In this document: positions 52,681 to 63,400 of the stretch, piece after piece | Position numbering within the stretch: the first letter of the stretch is position 1 | How the letters are laid out: each line of letters starts with the position of its first letter | Assembly (NCBI RefSeq): GCF_900115005.1 | Contig: NZ_FOUY01000008.1 | Coordinates: forward strand, 124,001 to 188,000 | Direction of reading: 5' to 3' | Length of the DNA: 64,000 bases | Source: Pseudonocardia ammonioxydans | GTDB taxonomy: Bacteria; Actinomycetota; Actinomycetes; Mycobacteriales; Pseudonocardiaceae | Translations under genes and position numbers: made by a program | The notes under the pieces: model-generated | Database searches by the model: none | What the model was told of the DNA's origin: nothing | Seen by the model: only the letters and a program-made list of their open reading frames with translations

Positions 52681-52781
52681 TCTCCGGTGCTGACCTGATC
52701 CCTGGTGCGCTGACCCGGGCACGGCCGCGGTCCGGCTGCGGCGCGCACGACCGGCTGCCTGCATGTCTGTCCGCCTGTCGC

Positions 52782-52814
52782 GGCAATTTATATCGTGTTA
52801 CGATACAAATTGCC
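52782..52814. promoter_or_regulatory. AT-rich palindromic operator upstream of the stress-protein operon
   Basis: Arms GGCAATTTATATCGT (52782-52796) and ACGATACAAATTGCC (52800-52814) match at 14 of 15 positions around GTT. It is the most AT-rich stretch in the window and includes promoter-like sequence (ATTTATAT, GTATCGT). The length and symmetry suggest a TetR/MarR-type dimer site. Confidence 0.7.
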
Positions 52815-52879
52815 CGGTTCGCGTGTGCCGTCCGGAACTGGGCGACCGGCTGATTCCGGAACGAGTGCCGGAGGGCGAC

Positions 52880-52990
52880 ATGACCAGCACCGTCGTTGCA
52901 CCGCAGGCCCCGATCGCCGTCCTGCCGGGGCTCCGCTCCTCCGCGTCCCTCGTGAGAGCACCCGGTCCGGCCACCGCGGTGGTGTCCTGA
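52880..52990 (+). CDS. 36-aa small ORF coupled to a universal stress protein
   Basis: A 36-codon frame (MTSTVVAPQAPIAVLPGLR...ATAVVS) with GGAGGG 5 nt before its ATG. Its stop overlaps the start of the stress-protein gene by one base (TGATG). It looks like a translated leader or small protein that sets ribosome access to the downstream start. It contains no recognisable domain, and a conserved family is not known to me. It lies 66 bp after the palindromic operator. Confidence 0.6.
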   Translation: MTSTVVAPQAPIAVLPGLRSSASLVRAPGPATAVVS

Positions 52991-53970
52991 TGGCCGGCGG
53001 ACGCGGCCGGGCCCCGGTCGTGGTGGCGGTCGACGGCACCGGCAACGCACGGGACGCGGTGGAGTGGGCGAGCTCGGAGGCGGCCGCCCGCGGGTGCCCG
53101 CTCCGGATCGTGCACGCCTACCGGCCGCCGCTGCCGGTCGACTTCTGCGGCACGGTGCCGTCCCCGGAGAGCGTGTTCACGCTGCGTGCCGAGGTCGAGG
53201 AGCTGCTGGCCGCGGAGGTGGCCCGGGCGCGCTCGGTCGCCTCCGAGATCGAGGTCCGCGCCGTACCGCTGCAGGGGCCGCCGGTGCGTGCGCTGCTCGA
53301 CGTGGCGGCCGGGGCGGACCTGCTGGTCGTGGGTCGTCGGACCCGGACCGGGCTGCGCGAGCGGCTGACCCGGTCGGTCTCCCGTCAGGTCACCGCGTAC
53401 GCGGCCTGCCCGGTCGTCGTCGTCCGGCCGCGTCCCGACGAGGACCCGTGCGGCTGGTCGCCACCGCGCGTCGTGGTCGGGGTGGACGACTCCGGCACCG
53501 GACGGGCGGCGATGGGTTTCGCACTCCGCGCGGCCCGGCAGCGGGGCGTCCCGCTGGTCGCCGTGCGCGCCTGGACGCCCGACCGGCCGGCGGATCTCGA
53601 GGCCGCGAGTGCGCCGGTGGCGCAGACCGAGCTGGTCGCGCACCGGGCCCTCGAGCGGGTGCTGTGCCGGCAGCGGGACGAGTTCCCCGACGTACCCGTC
53701 CACGCCCTGGTGGTGGCCCGGGCGGATCCGGCGCGGGCGCTGGTCACCCACTCCGAGGGGGCCGCGATGGTCGTGGTCGGTTCCCGCGACCGCGGGCAGC
53801 CGTGGGCGGCTGCGCCCGGCTCGGTGGGCCGGAGCGTGCTGCGGCTCGCCCGCTGCCCGCTCGCCGTCGTCGGGGCGGTACCTGCGGGGACCACCGGGGG
53901 CGGGCCGGGGCGGCCGAGCCGGCCCGCGCGCGAGCCCCGGGACCGGCGGGACGGGTGGCACCCGGCGTGA
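52990..53970 (+). CDS. Tandem universal stress protein (UspA x2)
   Basis: A 326-aa protein with two UspA domains. Domain 1: APVVVAVDGTGNARDAVEWASSEAAARGCPLRIVHAY to CPVVVVRP. Domain 2: RVVVGVDDSGTGRAAMGFALRAARQRGVPLVAVRAW to CPLAVVGAVP. ATP-binding pattern G-x2-G-x9-G(S/T) is seen as VVGRRTRTGLRERLTRSVSRQV and VVGSRDRGQPWAAAPGSVGRSV. Such proteins commonly help dormancy or redox stress in actinobacteria. It has no Shine-Dalgarno of its own and is translated after the 36-aa ORF (TGATG overlap). A strong hairpin follows. Confidence 0.92.
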   Translation: MAGGRGRAPVVVAVDGTGNARDAVEWASSEAAARGCPLRIVHAYRPPLPVDFCGTVPSPESVFTLRAEVEELLAAEVARARSVASEIEVRAVPLQGPPVRALLDVAAGADLLVVGRRTRTGLRERLTRSVSRQVTAYAACPVVVVRPRPDEDPCGWSPPRVVVGVDDSGTGRAAMGFALRAARQRGVPLVAVRAWTPDRPADLEAASAPVAQTELVAHRALERVLCRQRDEFPDVPVHALVVARADPARALVTHSEGAAMVVVGSRDRGQPWAAAPGSVGRSVLRLARCPLAVVGAVPAGTTGGGPGRPSRPAREPRDRRDGWHPA

Positions 53971-53995
53971 ACGACCGGACGCGGGGCCGCACACA

Positions 53996-54035
53996 GCACG
54001 ACGCCCGGACCGGCGGACCGGTCCGGGCGTCGTGC
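53996..54035. terminator. Bidirectional terminator between usp and katG
   Basis: A perfect 18-bp stem (53996-54013 and 54018-54035; arm GCACGACGCCCGGACCGG) with a 4-nt loop, between convergent genes. Confidence 0.88.
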
Positions 54036-54052
54036 GCTCGTCGGAGGAGGGA

Positions 54053-56299
54053 TCAGACGTCGTAGCGGTCCGCCATCATGACCTTGTCCCACGCCGCGAC
54101 GAAGTCGCGGACGAACTTCTCACCCGCGTCGTCGCTGGCGTAGACCTCGGCCACCGCGCGCAGCTCGGAGTTCGAGCCGAACACGAGGTCGGCACGGGTC
54201 CCGGTCCACACCGTCGCCCCGGAGCCGTCGACGGCCTCGAAGACGTTGTCGTCACCGGCGACCGACTTCCACTCCAGGCCTGCCGAGAGCAGGGTGGTGA
54301 AGAAGTCGTTGGTCAGGGTGCCCGGCCGGTCGGTGAGCACGCCGGCGGTGGAACCGCCGGTGTTCGCGCCCAGCACCCGCAGGCCGCCGACCAGCACGGT
54401 CAGCTCCGGCGCGGTCAGGCCGAGCAGGTTCGCCCGGTCCACGAGCTGGTACTCGGCGGGCAGGGAGCTCTCCTTGCCCAGCACGTTGCGGAACCCGTCG
54501 GTCGACGGCTCCAGGTAGGAGAACGACTCGACGTCGGTCTGCTCCTGGGTGGCGTCGGTGCGGCCCGGGACGAACGGCACGGTGATGTCGTGCCCGCCGT
54601 CCTTGGCGGCCTTCTCGACGCCCGCGGCGCCGGCGAGCACCACCAGGTCGGCGAAGGAGATCTTCTTGCCGCCGGACAGCGAGCCGTTGATCTCGGACTG
54701 GAGGGACTCCAGCTTCGAGATCACAGTGTTCAGCTGCGCCGGGTCGTTGACCTCCCAGCTGCGCTGCGGCTCCAGGCGGACGCGGCCGCCGTTGGCGCCA
54801 CCGCGCTTGTCGGAGGAGCGGAACGTCGAGGCCGCGGCCCACGCGGTCGACACCAGCTCGGAGACCGACAGGCCGGACCCGAGCACCGTGGCCTTGATCG
54901 ACGCGACGTCGTCGGCCGAGACGAGCTCGTGGTCGACGGCCGGGACCGGGTCCTGCCAGAGCTCTTCCTGGGCCGGCACCCAGGCGCCGATGTAGCGCTC
55001 CCGCGGGCCCATGTCACGGTGGGTCAGCTTGTACCAGGCGCGCCGGTAGGCGGCCTCGAACTCGGCCGGGTCGTCCAGCCAGCGCCGGGTGATCTCGCCG
55101 TAGATCGGGTCGACCCGCAGGGCCACGTCGGTGACCAGCATCCGCGGCTTGCGGTTCGGGTAGCCCTCCTCGGGGTCCGGGATGGTCGCCTCGGCGTCCT
55201 TGGCGACGAACTGCCACGCCCCGGCCGGCGACTGCTCGAGCTCCCACTCGTACTTGTAGAGGTGCTCGAGGTAGTCGTGGCTCCACCGGTTCGGGGTGCG
55301 GGTCCAGGTGACCTCGAGGCCCGAGGTGATGGCGTCGCGACCCTTGCCGGTGCCGAAGCTCTGCTTCCAGCCCAGTCCCTGCTCGGTGATGTCCGCGGCC
55401 TCGGGCTCGGGCCCGACGTTGCCGTTCTCGTCGGGGTTGGCGGCACCGTGGGTCTTGCCGAGGGTGTGACCGCCCGCGATGAGCGCGGCGGTCTCCTCGT
55501 CGTTCATCGCCATCCGGCCGAAGGTCTCGCGGATGTCGCGGGCCGCGGCGATCGGGTCGGCGCTGGCGTTCGGGCCCTCCGGGTTGACGTAGATCAGACC
55601 CATGTGCGACGCGCCGAGCGGCTTCTCCAGCTCACGGTTCGCGAAGTCGGTGCTCCCGCCGTAGCGCGCGTCGTTGCCCAGCCACTCGGTCTCGGCGCCC
55701 CAGTAGACGTCCTCGTCGGGCTCCCACACGTCGGCGCGGCCGCCGGCGAAGGGGGCCATCTCGAAGCCGGAGACCGTGTGGGCGCGGTTGCCCGCGAAGA
55801 CCAGCAGGTCGGCCCAGGAGACCTTGCGGCCCCACTTCTGCTTGACCGGCCACAGCAGCCGGCGGGCCTTGTCCAGGTTGCCGTTGTCCGGCCAGCTGTT
55901 CAGCGGGGCGAAGCGCTGCATGCCGGCCCCGGCGCCGCCACGGCCGTCGAAGGTGCGGTAGGTACCGGCCGAGTGCCAGGCCATCCGGATGAAGAAGCCG
56001 GCGTAGCTGCCGTGGTCGGCGGGCCACCAGTCCTGCGAGGTGGTGATGACCGCGTCGACGTCGCGGGCCAGCTCGTCGAGGTCGACGGTCGCGAACTCCG
56101 CGGCGTAGTCGAACTCGCCGTGGAACGGGTCGGACGCGGGCTGGTTCTTGCGCAGGATCTTCAGGTTGAGCTGGTTCGGCCACCAGTCGGTGTTGCCGCC
56201 ACCCTCGGTGGGGTGCGACATCCGGCCGTGGACGACCGGGCAGCCGCCTGCCTCCTCGCGGTTCAGTTCACTCTCGACGGTGACGTGCTCGTCAGACAC
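54053..56299 (-). CDS. katG: Catalase-peroxidase KatG
   Basis: A 748-aa heme enzyme with catalase and peroxidase activity. The distal pocket is [11 protein letters not shown] (Arg, Trp, His); the Tyr of the Met-Tyr-Trp adduct is in [11 protein letters not shown], and its Met in GRMAMND. The proximal His is in [10 protein letters not shown]. Ser in [11 protein letters not shown] corresponds to M. tuberculosis Ser315. The second (C-terminal) inactive domain is complete, so the gene is intact. GTG 56299 has AAGGAG upstream and overlaps furA by 8 nt, so it is co-transcribed with and co-translated from the furA message; FurA would repress it. Confidence 0.97.
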   Translation of the reverse strand: MSDEHVTVESELNREEAGGCPVVHGRMSHPTEGGGNTDWWPNQLNLKILRKNQPASDPFHGEFDYAAEFATVDLDELARDVDAVITTSQDWWPADHGSYAGFFIRMAWHSAGTYRTFDGRGGAGAGMQRFAPLNSWPDNGNLDKARRLLWPVKQKWGRKVSWADLLVFAGNRAHTVSGFEMAPFAGGRADVWEPDEDVYWGAETEWLGNDARYGGSTDFANRELEKPLGASHMGLIYVNPEGPNASADPIAAARDIRETFGRMAMNDEETAALIAGGHTLGKTHGAANPDENGNVGPEPEAADITEQGLGWKQSFGTGKGRDAITSGLEVTWTRTPNRWSHDYLEHLYKYEWELEQSPAGAWQFVAKDAEATIPDPEEGYPNRKPRMLVTDVALRVDPIYGEITRRWLDDPAEFEAAYRRAWYKLTHRDMGPRERYIGAWVPAQEELWQDPVPAVDHELVSADDVASIKATVLGSGLSVSELVSTAWAAASTFRSSDKRGGANGGRVRLEPQRSWEVNDPAQLNTVISKLESLQSEINGSLSGGKKISFADLVVLAGAAGVEKAAKDGGHDITVPFVPGRTDATQEQTDVESFSYLEPSTDGFRNVLGKESSLPAEYQLVDRANLLGLTAPELTVLVGGLRVLGANTGGSTAGVLTDRPGTLTNDFFTTLLSAGLEWKSVAGDDNVFEAVDGSGATVWTGTRADLVFGSNSELRAVAEVYASDDAGEKFVRDFVAAWDKVMMADRYDV

Positions 56300-56747
56300 G
56301 GGCACTCCTTCCGGGATCGGTGGTGGTGGAGGTCGAGCAGCCGGGGCACCGTCCCCAATAGACGACCTCGGCCTCGTCGATGACGAAGCCGCTGTCGTCG
56401 GAGGCGGTGAGACACGGTGCGGAGCCGACGGCGCAGTCGACGTCCGCGATGGCCCCGCAGGACCGGCAGACGACGTGGTGGTGGTTGTCGCCGATCCGCG
56501 CCTCGTACCGTGCGGCGGAACCCGTCGGCTGGATGCGGCGCACCAGGCCGGAGTGGGTGAGGACCCGCAGCACGTCGTAGACGGCCTGGTGGGAGACCTC
56601 TCCGAGGTCCGCCCGCACGGCACGGATGAGGAACTCCGTGTCCGCGTGCGGATGGTTGTGCACGGCCCGCAGCACGGCCAGGCGGGGGCGCGTCACGCGG
56701 AGGGACGCTCCGCGCAACCTGCCCTCGTGATCCGTAGCGATCGACAC
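56292..56747 (-). CDS. furA: Ferric-uptake-type repressor FurA (redox/peroxide)
   Basis: A 151-aa Fur-family repressor. The winged-helix domain is [53 protein letters not shown]. The metal/zinc C-terminal region is [26 protein letters not shown] (His cluster plus CRSC) and ...WGRCPGCS (second CxxC). Upstream of katG in one operon, the classical actinobacterial furA-katG arrangement. The GTG start (56747) is leaderless behind TTGACC-N17-CAGTCT. It is expected to bind its own promoter and de-repress on peroxide or metal change. Confidence 0.95.
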   Translation of the reverse strand: MSIATDHEGRLRGASLRVTRPRLAVLRAVHNHPHADTEFLIRAVRADLGEVSHQAVYDVLRVLTHSGLVRRIQPTGSAARYEARIGDNHHHVVCRSCGAIADVDCAVGSAPCLTASDDSGFVIDEAEVVYWGRCPGCSTSTTTDPGRSARV

Positions 56748-56754
56748 CCGCGCA

Positions 56755-56783
56755 AGACTGTCGTCGTTTCTGGAACGGGTCAA
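56755..56783 (-). promoter_or_regulatory. furA-katG promoter
   Basis: Minus strand: TTGACC (56783-56778), 17 bp, then CAGTCT (56760-56755). The start point falls about 7 nt further, at GTG 56747, a leaderless message as known for mycobacterial furA. No clear Fur box was read by eye. Confidence 0.55.
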
Positions 56784-56802
56784 GATTCGGCGTGTCTCAG
56801 TT

Positions 56803-58362
56803 TCAGACGGTGCGCCGTTCGCGCCCCTCCCAGTGCGGCGCCCGCAGCTCCTTCTTGAGGATCTTGCCGGTCGGGTTGCGCGGCAGCTCCTCCAGCACGT
56901 CGACCGTGCGGGGGCACTTGAACCCCGCCAGGTGCTCGCGGGCACGGGCGAGCAGCGCCTCCGGGTCGATCGTCGCCCCCGGCGCCGCGACCACGCACGC
57001 CTTCGGGACCTCGCCCCAGCGCTCGTCGGGGACCCCGATGACGGCCACGTCGGCCACCGATGGGTGCTCGGCCAGGACCCGCTCGATCTCGGCGGGGTAC
57101 ACGTTCTCCCCACCGGAGACGATCATGTCCTTGATCCGGTCGGTGACGTAGACGTAGCCGTCGGCGTCGATGTGCCCGCCGTCGCCGGAGCGCAGCCAGC
57201 CGTCCGGCGTGACCGCCGCCGCCGTCGCCTCCGGCTTCTGCCAGTACCCGCTCATCAGCTGGTCGGTGCGCACCCAGATCTCGCCGGGCTCGTCCACCCC
57301 GAGCTCCTCGCCGGTGGCGGGGTCGCGGACCTCGATGGTCACGCCGGTGATCGGCTTCCCGGCCGAGACGAGCCGGTGCGCCACGGCCGGATCGGCGTGG
57401 TCCTCCGGGCCGAGCGAGGTGACCACGCCGCACGCCTCGGTCATCCCGTACACCTGGTGCAGGCGCGGTCCGAACAGCTCCAGCGACGCCCGCAGCACCG
57501 GCAGCGGCATCGGCGACGCGCCGTAGGAGATCGCGCGCAACGACGAGTAGTCCTTCTCCGCAGCCCCCGGGACCTGGGTCATCGCGCCCATCAGGGCCGG
57601 CACCCAGAACGTGTGCGTGATGCCCTCGGCGCCGATCATGTCCAGCAGCGCGGCCGGATCGGGCATCCGCGCCATCACGATGCGCGCCCCCTGGCCGAGT
57701 GCGAGGAAGGCGTAGCTGGTGCCGCCGACGTGGAACAGCGGCATCGCCACCTGTACGACGTCGGTCGGGGCCAGCTCGAAGTCGGTGGCGACGTGCGCGG
57801 CGTGCGCCAGCATCGCGCCGTGGGTGAGCATCGCGCCCTTCGGGAAGCCGGTCGTCCCCGAGGTGTAGAGCTGCACGAAGCAGTCGTCCCGCGCGGCGGG
57901 GTGGGGGCTCTCGTCCGGCTGGTGGGCGGAGAGGAAGGCCTCGTACTCGTCCTGCTCACCGCCGACCGGCAGGATCCGCTCGACGGTGTCCAGCTTCTCC
58001 CGCAGCTGCGCGGCGGCACCGGCGAACTCGGGCCCGACCAGCAGCAGCCGCGCCCGGGCGTCGTTGATCACGTAGAGGATCTCCGGTGGGGCCAGCCGGA
58101 AGTTGACCACCGCGTTCGCCGCGCCGATCCACGCGCAGGCCAGCGACAGTTCCAGGCAGGACGGATGGTTCAGATCCAGCACCGCGACCCGGTCGCCGGG
58201 GCCGATGCCCTCCGCACGCAGTGCCGTGGCGAGCCTGCGCACCCGTTCGTCCAGTTCGGACCAGGTGCGGCGGACGTCGCCGAAGCGCAGGGCCTCGTCG
58301 TCGGGTCGTTCGGTGGCGTGCCGGCGCAGCAGGGACGACACGGTGGCGTTCGGATCGATCAC
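56803..58362 (-). CDS. Acyl-CoA synthetase (AMP-forming, FadD-like)
   Basis: Activates a carboxylic acid with ATP and CoA. 519 aa. P-loop motif: [18 protein letters not shown]5 motif YGMTEACG; A7 GWLRSGDGG; hinge [21 protein letters not shown]10 Lys in [11 protein letters not shown]-terminal linker: [21 protein letters not shown]. Medium- or long-chain fatty acids are most likely, but aryl acids cannot be excluded. GTG 58362 has GGGAG upstream. It is followed by furA (its start is 56 bp past this gene's stop) on the same strand, with a separate furA promoter. It diverges from the ABC-2 exporter genes. Confidence 0.92.
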   Translation of the reverse strand: MIDPNATVSSLLRRHATERPDDEALRFGDVRRTWSELDERVRRLATALRAEGIGPGDRVAVLDLNHPSCLELSLACAWIGAANAVVNFRLAPPEILYVINDARARLLLVGPEFAGAAAQLREKLDTVERILPVGGEQDEYEAFLSAHQPDESPHPAARDDCFVQLYTSGTTGFPKGAMLTHGAMLAHAAHVATDFELAPTDVVQVAMPLFHVGGTSYAFLALGQGARIVMARMPDPAALLDMIGAEGITHTFWVPALMGAMTQVPGAAEKDYSSLRAISYGASPMPLPVLRASLELFGPRLHQVYGMTEACGVVTSLGPEDHADPAVAHRLVSAGKPITGVTIEVRDPATGEELGVDEPGEIWVRTDQLMSGYWQKPEATAAAVTPDGWLRSGDGGHIDADGYVYVTDRIKDMIVSGGENVYPAEIERVLAEHPSVADVAVIGVPDERWGEVPKACVVAAPGATIDPEALLARAREHLAGFKCPRTVDVLEELPRNPTGKILKKELRAPHWEGRERRTV

Positions 58363-58646
58363 GGGGGCGCTCCCGGGGTTCGGCGCTCGATCGGTGTGAT
58401 GCACGCCATCCTGTCCGTTTCGTCGTGTCGGCGCCAGGGGCCTCCGGCCGCCTGTGGACAACTCCGTTCCCGCCGGGCCTGCGCTCGCCGACGGCGTCCG
58501 TACCTGCACGTGGCGACCCTGGATCGGGCACGGCACCGGCACTGGGTGAGGATGACCCGGCACGCGTCCCGGGACCGCCCGGGACGGAGGCGGAACGGCG
58601 CCCCCCGGCGCGCGGGGCGCTCGCACAGCACGGCGGGAGGCCTGGA

Positions 58647-59570
58647 GTGCAGGAGACGGCACCGCCCGGTCCCGGGCGGATCACCGTCGAGGGCCTGGGC
58701 AAGAAGTTCGGTCCGGTGGAGGCGGTACGGGACCTGTCGTTCACCGTCGAGCCCGGTTCGGTGACCGGGTTCCTCGGCCCGAACGGGTCCGGCAAGACGA
58801 CGACGCTGCGGATGATCCTCGGCCTGGTGGGGCCGACGACCGGGCGGGCGCTGATCGACGGCGTGCCGTTCGCGGAGCTGGAGTCACCGGGGAAGGTGGT
58901 CGGCGCGGTCCTCGAGGTGCAGGGCGTGCACCCGCGGCGCACCGCCCGGGCGCACCTGCGCGCGGGTGCCGCAGCGGTCGGCGTCCCGGACTCGCGGGTC
59001 GACGAGGTGCTCGGGCTGGTCGGGCTCGCGGCGGCCGCCGACCGGCCGGCCGGCGGGTTCTCGCTCGGGATGAACCAGCGGCTCGCGCTGGCCGCCGCGC
59101 TGCTCGGCGACCCGCAGATCCTCGTCCTCGACGAGCCCGGCAACGGCCTGGACCCGGACGGCATCGCCTGGCTGCGCTCGTTCGTCAACGCCTTCGCCGC
59201 GTCCGGGCGCAGCGTGCTGGTGTCCTCGCACCAGCTCGCCGAGATGGAGCTGACCGCCCAGCGCCTGGTCGTCATCGACCGCGGCCGCTGCCGGTTCGAC
59301 GGGGCGGTCTCGGAGCTGCGCGAGGGCCAGGGCGGCCGGGTGCTGGTCCGGCCCGCGGACCCGGCCCGCCTGGCCGAGGTGCTGGCCGCGGAGGGGATCA
59401 CCGAGGTCGACCGGATCTCCGACGGCCGGCTGGCAGTCGGCGGCGCCGACGCGGTGCGGGTCGGCGACCTGGCGCTCGGCGCCGGCGTCGCCGTGTACGG
59501 GATGACCGAGGAGCGGGTCGGTCTGGAGCAGATGTTCCTGCGGCTGCTCGCGGGGGAGGAGGTGGCATGA
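58647..59570 (+). CDS. ABC-2 transporter ATP-binding protein
   Basis: A 307-aa ATPase of an exporter. Walker A GPNGSGKTTT; the signature is altered to FSLGMNQRLALA (LSGGQ replaced by SLGMNQ, typical of BcrA/NatA-type exporters); Walker B ILVLDEPGNGLDP; H-loop VSSHQLAEME. The C-terminal ~90 aa (GRVLVRPADPARLAEVLAAEGI) is the regulatory tail of this class. GTG 58647 has GGGAGG 6 nt upstream. It overlaps the next gene by 4 nt (ATGA). Possible roles are bacitracin-like drug or lipid export; not determinable. Confidence 0.93.
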   Translation: MQETAPPGPGRITVEGLGKKFGPVEAVRDLSFTVEPGSVTGFLGPNGSGKTTTLRMILGLVGPTTGRALIDGVPFAELESPGKVVGAVLEVQGVHPRRTARAHLRAGAAAVGVPDSRVDEVLGLVGLAAAADRPAGGFSLGMNQRLALAAALLGDPQILVLDEPGNGLDPDGIAWLRSFVNAFAASGRSVLVSSHQLAEMELTAQRLVVIDRGRCRFDGAVSELREGQGGRVLVRPADPARLAEVLAAEGITEVDRISDGRLAVGGADAVRVGDLALGAGVAVYGMTEERVGLEQMFLRLLAGEEVA

Positions 59571-60424
59571 AGCTCGGTGCGCCGCACCGCTGGACGGCGG
59601 TGCTGACCGCGGAGGTCCGGCGGACGCTCTCGGTACGGCTGTGGTGGCTGCTGCTGATCCCGGTCGTGCTGCTGGCGCTGGCCATGAGCCTGTTCGGCAG
59701 CCTGATCACGCTGCTCGTGCCCTCGGCGACCGACACCTCGGCGATCCTGATGCTCACCGGGCTCGCCTCGGCGCTGAGCATGGCGGCGATCGTCGGTGCG
59801 GCCTACGGGGCGCTGCTCGCGGCCGGGGAGTACCGGCACCGCACGATCACGCTCGCGTTCCTGACCGGGACCCGCACCCAGGTGCTGGGGGCCAAGGTGG
59901 CCGTCGCCGCCGTCGTCGCCGGGCTGTACGGCCTGGTGGTCGCCGTGCTGGGACCGCTGCTGGGTGGCGCGGTACTCGGTGGCCAGCAGCTGCCGAGCTG
60001 GGGCCAGCTCGCCGGTCTGGGTGCGATCGGGATCCTGGTCTGCGCGTTGTGGGGGGTGCTCGGCGTCGCCGTCGGGACCGTGGTGCCGAACCAGGCCGGT
60101 GCGGTCACGCTGACCGTGGGCTACCTGCTGATCGGGGAGAACCTGATCGCCGGGGCGCTGCGGGCGGGGGACACGTCGTTCGGCGAACCGTCGGTGTTCG
60201 CCCGGCTCACCTCGTTCCTGCCCGGCAACGCCGGTGATCTCGCCCTCTACGAGGCCCCGGTCGCCGCGGCCGGTGCGGGCGCCGAGACCCGCACGGTGCT
60301 GGAGTTCCTCGCCGGGGTGAGCGCACCGCCGCCGGGGTGGGTCGCGCTGCTGGTCCTCGTCGGGTGGACGGTCGCCGGGGTGGCCCTCGCGGTGGTCGTC
60401 GGGGGCCGGCGCGACATCACCTGA
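59567..60424 (+). CDS. ABC-2 permease
   Basis: A 285-aa permease, partner of the preceding ATPase (ATGA overlap). Six hydrophobic segments: VRLWWLLLIPVVLLALAMSLFG, LTGLASALSMAAIVGAAYGALLAAG, VAVAAVVAGLYGLVVAVLGPLLGG, LGAIGILVCALWGVLGVAVG, AVTLTVGYLLIGENLIAGAL and WVALLVLVGWTVAGVALAVVVG. The AGEYRHRTITLAFLTGTRTQVLGAKV loop is typical of ABC-2 permeases (EYRHRTI). The end is basic (GGRRDIT). Confidence 0.9.
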   Translation: MKLGAPHRWTAVLTAEVRRTLSVRLWWLLLIPVVLLALAMSLFGSLITLLVPSATDTSAILMLTGLASALSMAAIVGAAYGALLAAGEYRHRTITLAFLTGTRTQVLGAKVAVAAVVAGLYGLVVAVLGPLLGGAVLGGQQLPSWGQLAGLGAIGILVCALWGVLGVAVGTVVPNQAGAVTLTVGYLLIGENLIAGALRAGDTSFGEPSVFARLTSFLPGNAGDLALYEAPVAAAGAGAETRTVLEFLAGVSAPPPGWVALLVLVGWTVAGVALAVVVGGRRDIT

Positions 60425-60463
60425 CCCGCATCACCTGGATCCGTGGATGTCGGTGGGCGGGCA

Positions 60464-60469
60464 TAGCCT
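60464..60469 (+). promoter_or_regulatory. -10-like TAGCCT of a leaderless ABC exporter gene
   Basis: TAGCCT (TANNNT) ends 6 nt before GTG 60476; no ribosome-binding site is present. Confidence 0.45.
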
Positions 60470-60475
60470 GATCGT

Positions 60476-63400
60476 GTGTCCCGCCCCCGCCCCCGACCCC
60501 GTTCCCACCCCGCCCGACCCGGTCCCGCCCGTTCCGACGGTCCCGATCCGGCCCGCCCGGGCTGGGTCCGCCGGCTCGCCCGCGCCTGCCTCCGGCACCG
60601 CGGCGTCACCCTCGGTGCGCTCGCGGCCTCGATGGCCGGGGTCGGGCTGGAGGCGGTCGGGCCGCTGCTGATCCGCTCCGGGGTGAACGGCGTCGTCGGC
60701 GGTGACCCGGGTGTGCTCACCCCGGTGGTGCTCGGGTTCCTGGTACTGGGCCTGGTCAAGTTCGCCGGTGCGTTCGTGCGCCGCTACCTCGGCGGCACGA
60801 TGGCGCTCAACGTCCAGCACGACCTGCGGCGGGCGGTGTTCGCCGCGGTCCAGCGGATGGACGGGGTGCGCCAGGACCGGCTGCGCACCGGGCAGGTCGC
60901 CTCCCGCGCGATCTCCGACCTGCAGCTGGTACAGGGCTTCCTGTCGATGGTCCCGCTGTCGGCGGGCACCGTGGTGCTCGTGGTCGTCGCGGTGACGGCG
61001 ATGCTGTGGCTCTCGCCGCTGCTCACCGTGGTCGCGCTGGTCATGCTGCCGCTGGCGTTCCTGGCGACCAACCGGATCCGCCGCACGCTGTTCCCCGCGA
61101 CCTGGTCGGCGCAGCAGCGGGCGGCCGAGATCGCCCAGCAGGTCGAGGAGACCGTCACCGGCGTCCGGGTGGTCAAGGGGTTCGGGCAGGAGGCCCGCGA
61201 GACCGGGGCCCTGGAGCAACGCGCGCGCCGGCTCTACGGCGAGCGCCTGCGTGCTGCCGGGCTGACCGCGCGGCTGAACCCGGCGCTGCTCGCCCTGCCC
61301 GGGCTCGGCCAGGTCGCGGTGATCGGCGTCGGCGGGTACATGGCTGCCCGGGGGACGATCGACCTCGGGACCTTCCTGGCCTTCACCACCTACGTCGGCA
61401 TGCTCGTCGGACCGGCCCGGCTGATCGGCGCGCTGGTGGTCACCGGCCAGCTCACCCGGGCGGCCGCGGAGCGGGTCTTCGAGATCGTCGACGCCGAGCC
61501 GGAGATCGTGGACCCGCACCGGCCGGGGACCCTCCCGGAGGGGCCGCCCGCCGTCGAGCTGGACGAGGTCCGGTTCGGCTACGAGCCGGCCGGTTCCGGT
61601 CCGGGTGCGCACGGCCCGGACGCCGCTGCGGTGCCCGTACTCGACGGGCTGTCACTGCGGGTCGAGCCGGGGGAGACGCTCGCGCTGGTCGGCCCGCCCG
61701 GCTCGGGCAAGTCGACGGTCGCCCTGCTGCTGCCCCGGTTCTACGACCCGCAGGAGGGTGCCATCCGCATAGGTGGCGTCGACCTGCGCGAGCTGCGGCT
61801 GCGCGACCTGCGGGCCGAGCTGGGCGTGGTGTTCGAGGAGGCGTTCCTGTTCTCCGACACCATCCGGAACAACATCGCCTACGGTCGCCCGGACGCCGGG
61901 GACGAGGAGATCCGCGCCGCCGCCGAGGCCGCGCAGGTCGCCCCGTTCGTCGAGGCGCTGCCCGACGGGTACGACACCGAGGTCGGTGAGCGCGGCCTGA
62001 CCCTGTCCGGTGGGCAGCGGCAGCGGATCGCGCTGGCCCGGGCCATGCTCACCCGGCCGCGGGTGCTGGTGCTCGACGACGCGACCTCCGCGGTCGACAC
62101 CGCGACCGAGGCGGCCATCCACGCGACGCTGCACCAGCTGACCGCGGACCGGACCACGCTGCTGGTCGCACACCGCCGTTCCAGCCTGGCGCTGGCCGAC
62201 CGGATCGCGGTGCTCGACCGCGGACGGGTGGTCGACCTGGGCACCGAGGACGAGCTGCGCGGGCGGTGCGCGCTGTTCCGTGAACTGCTGGCGACCGGTC
62301 CCGCGGACGAGATCGGTGGTGCGCCCCCGGCCGAGCCGGCCCCCGCGGCGATGGCCCCGCCCCCGGCGGCCGCCGCGGTCACCCCGGAGCTGTGGCCGGA
62401 CGTCGAACGGCCCGAGGACCCGGACCGCGCGCTCGGCCGGGAGTCCGGCGGCGGCGGTGCCGGCTGGGCGGGCGGGATCAGTGCGACCCCGGAGCTGCTC
62501 GACGCGGTCGCGAAGCTGTCCGCCCCGAAGGAGTCGCCACGGCTGCGGGGCGAGGGCGACCCGACCGCGCCGGACCCGGCGTTCCGGCTGACCTCGCTGC
62601 TGCGCCCGGTACGGCTGCTGCTGGTGCTCGGCATCGCCCTGATGGCCGCGGACGCGCTCGCCACGCTCGCGCTGCCGAGCATCGCGCGCGTCGCGGTCGA
62701 CTCGGGTATCGCCGAGGGCTCCACCCGGGTGCTGGTCGTGGCGGCGCTGGCCGGGCTGCTGATCGTCGTGGCCGACGCGGTCGTCGTGGGGTTCCAGACG
62801 CTGGTCACGGCGCGGGCCGGGGAGAGCCTGCTCTACCTGCTGCGGCTGCGCAGCTACGCGCATCTGCAACGGCTCGGGCTCGACTACTACGAGCGCGAGC
62901 TCTCCGGCCGGATCATGACGCGGATGACCACCGACGTGGACGCCCTGTCCACGTTCCTGCAGACCGGCCTGGCGCAGGCGCTGGTCAGCGTCCTCACGAT
63001 CGGCGGTGTCGCGGTCGCGCTGGTGGCGACCGACGCCGAGCTCGCGCTCTACGCGCTCGGCTGGCTGCTGCCGTTGCTCGCGATCGGCACGGTGGTGTTC
63101 CGCCGCTTCTCCTCGAAGGCCTACGCCGAGGCCCGCGAGCGGGTCAGTGTGGTCAACGCCGACCTGCAGGAGAACGTCACCGGCGTCCGCATCGCCCAGG
63201 CCTACGTCCGCGAGGAGCTCAGCTACGACCGCTTCGGCGAGCGGTCGGACGCCTATCGCCGGTCCCGGCTGCGCGCCCAGCGCTACATCGCGCTGTACTT
63301 CCCGTTCGTGGCGTTCCTGTCCGACGTCGCGACGGCGGTGGTGCTCGGCGTCGGCGGGTCGATGATCCTCTCCGGGGAGATCACCGCGGGCGTGCTGACC

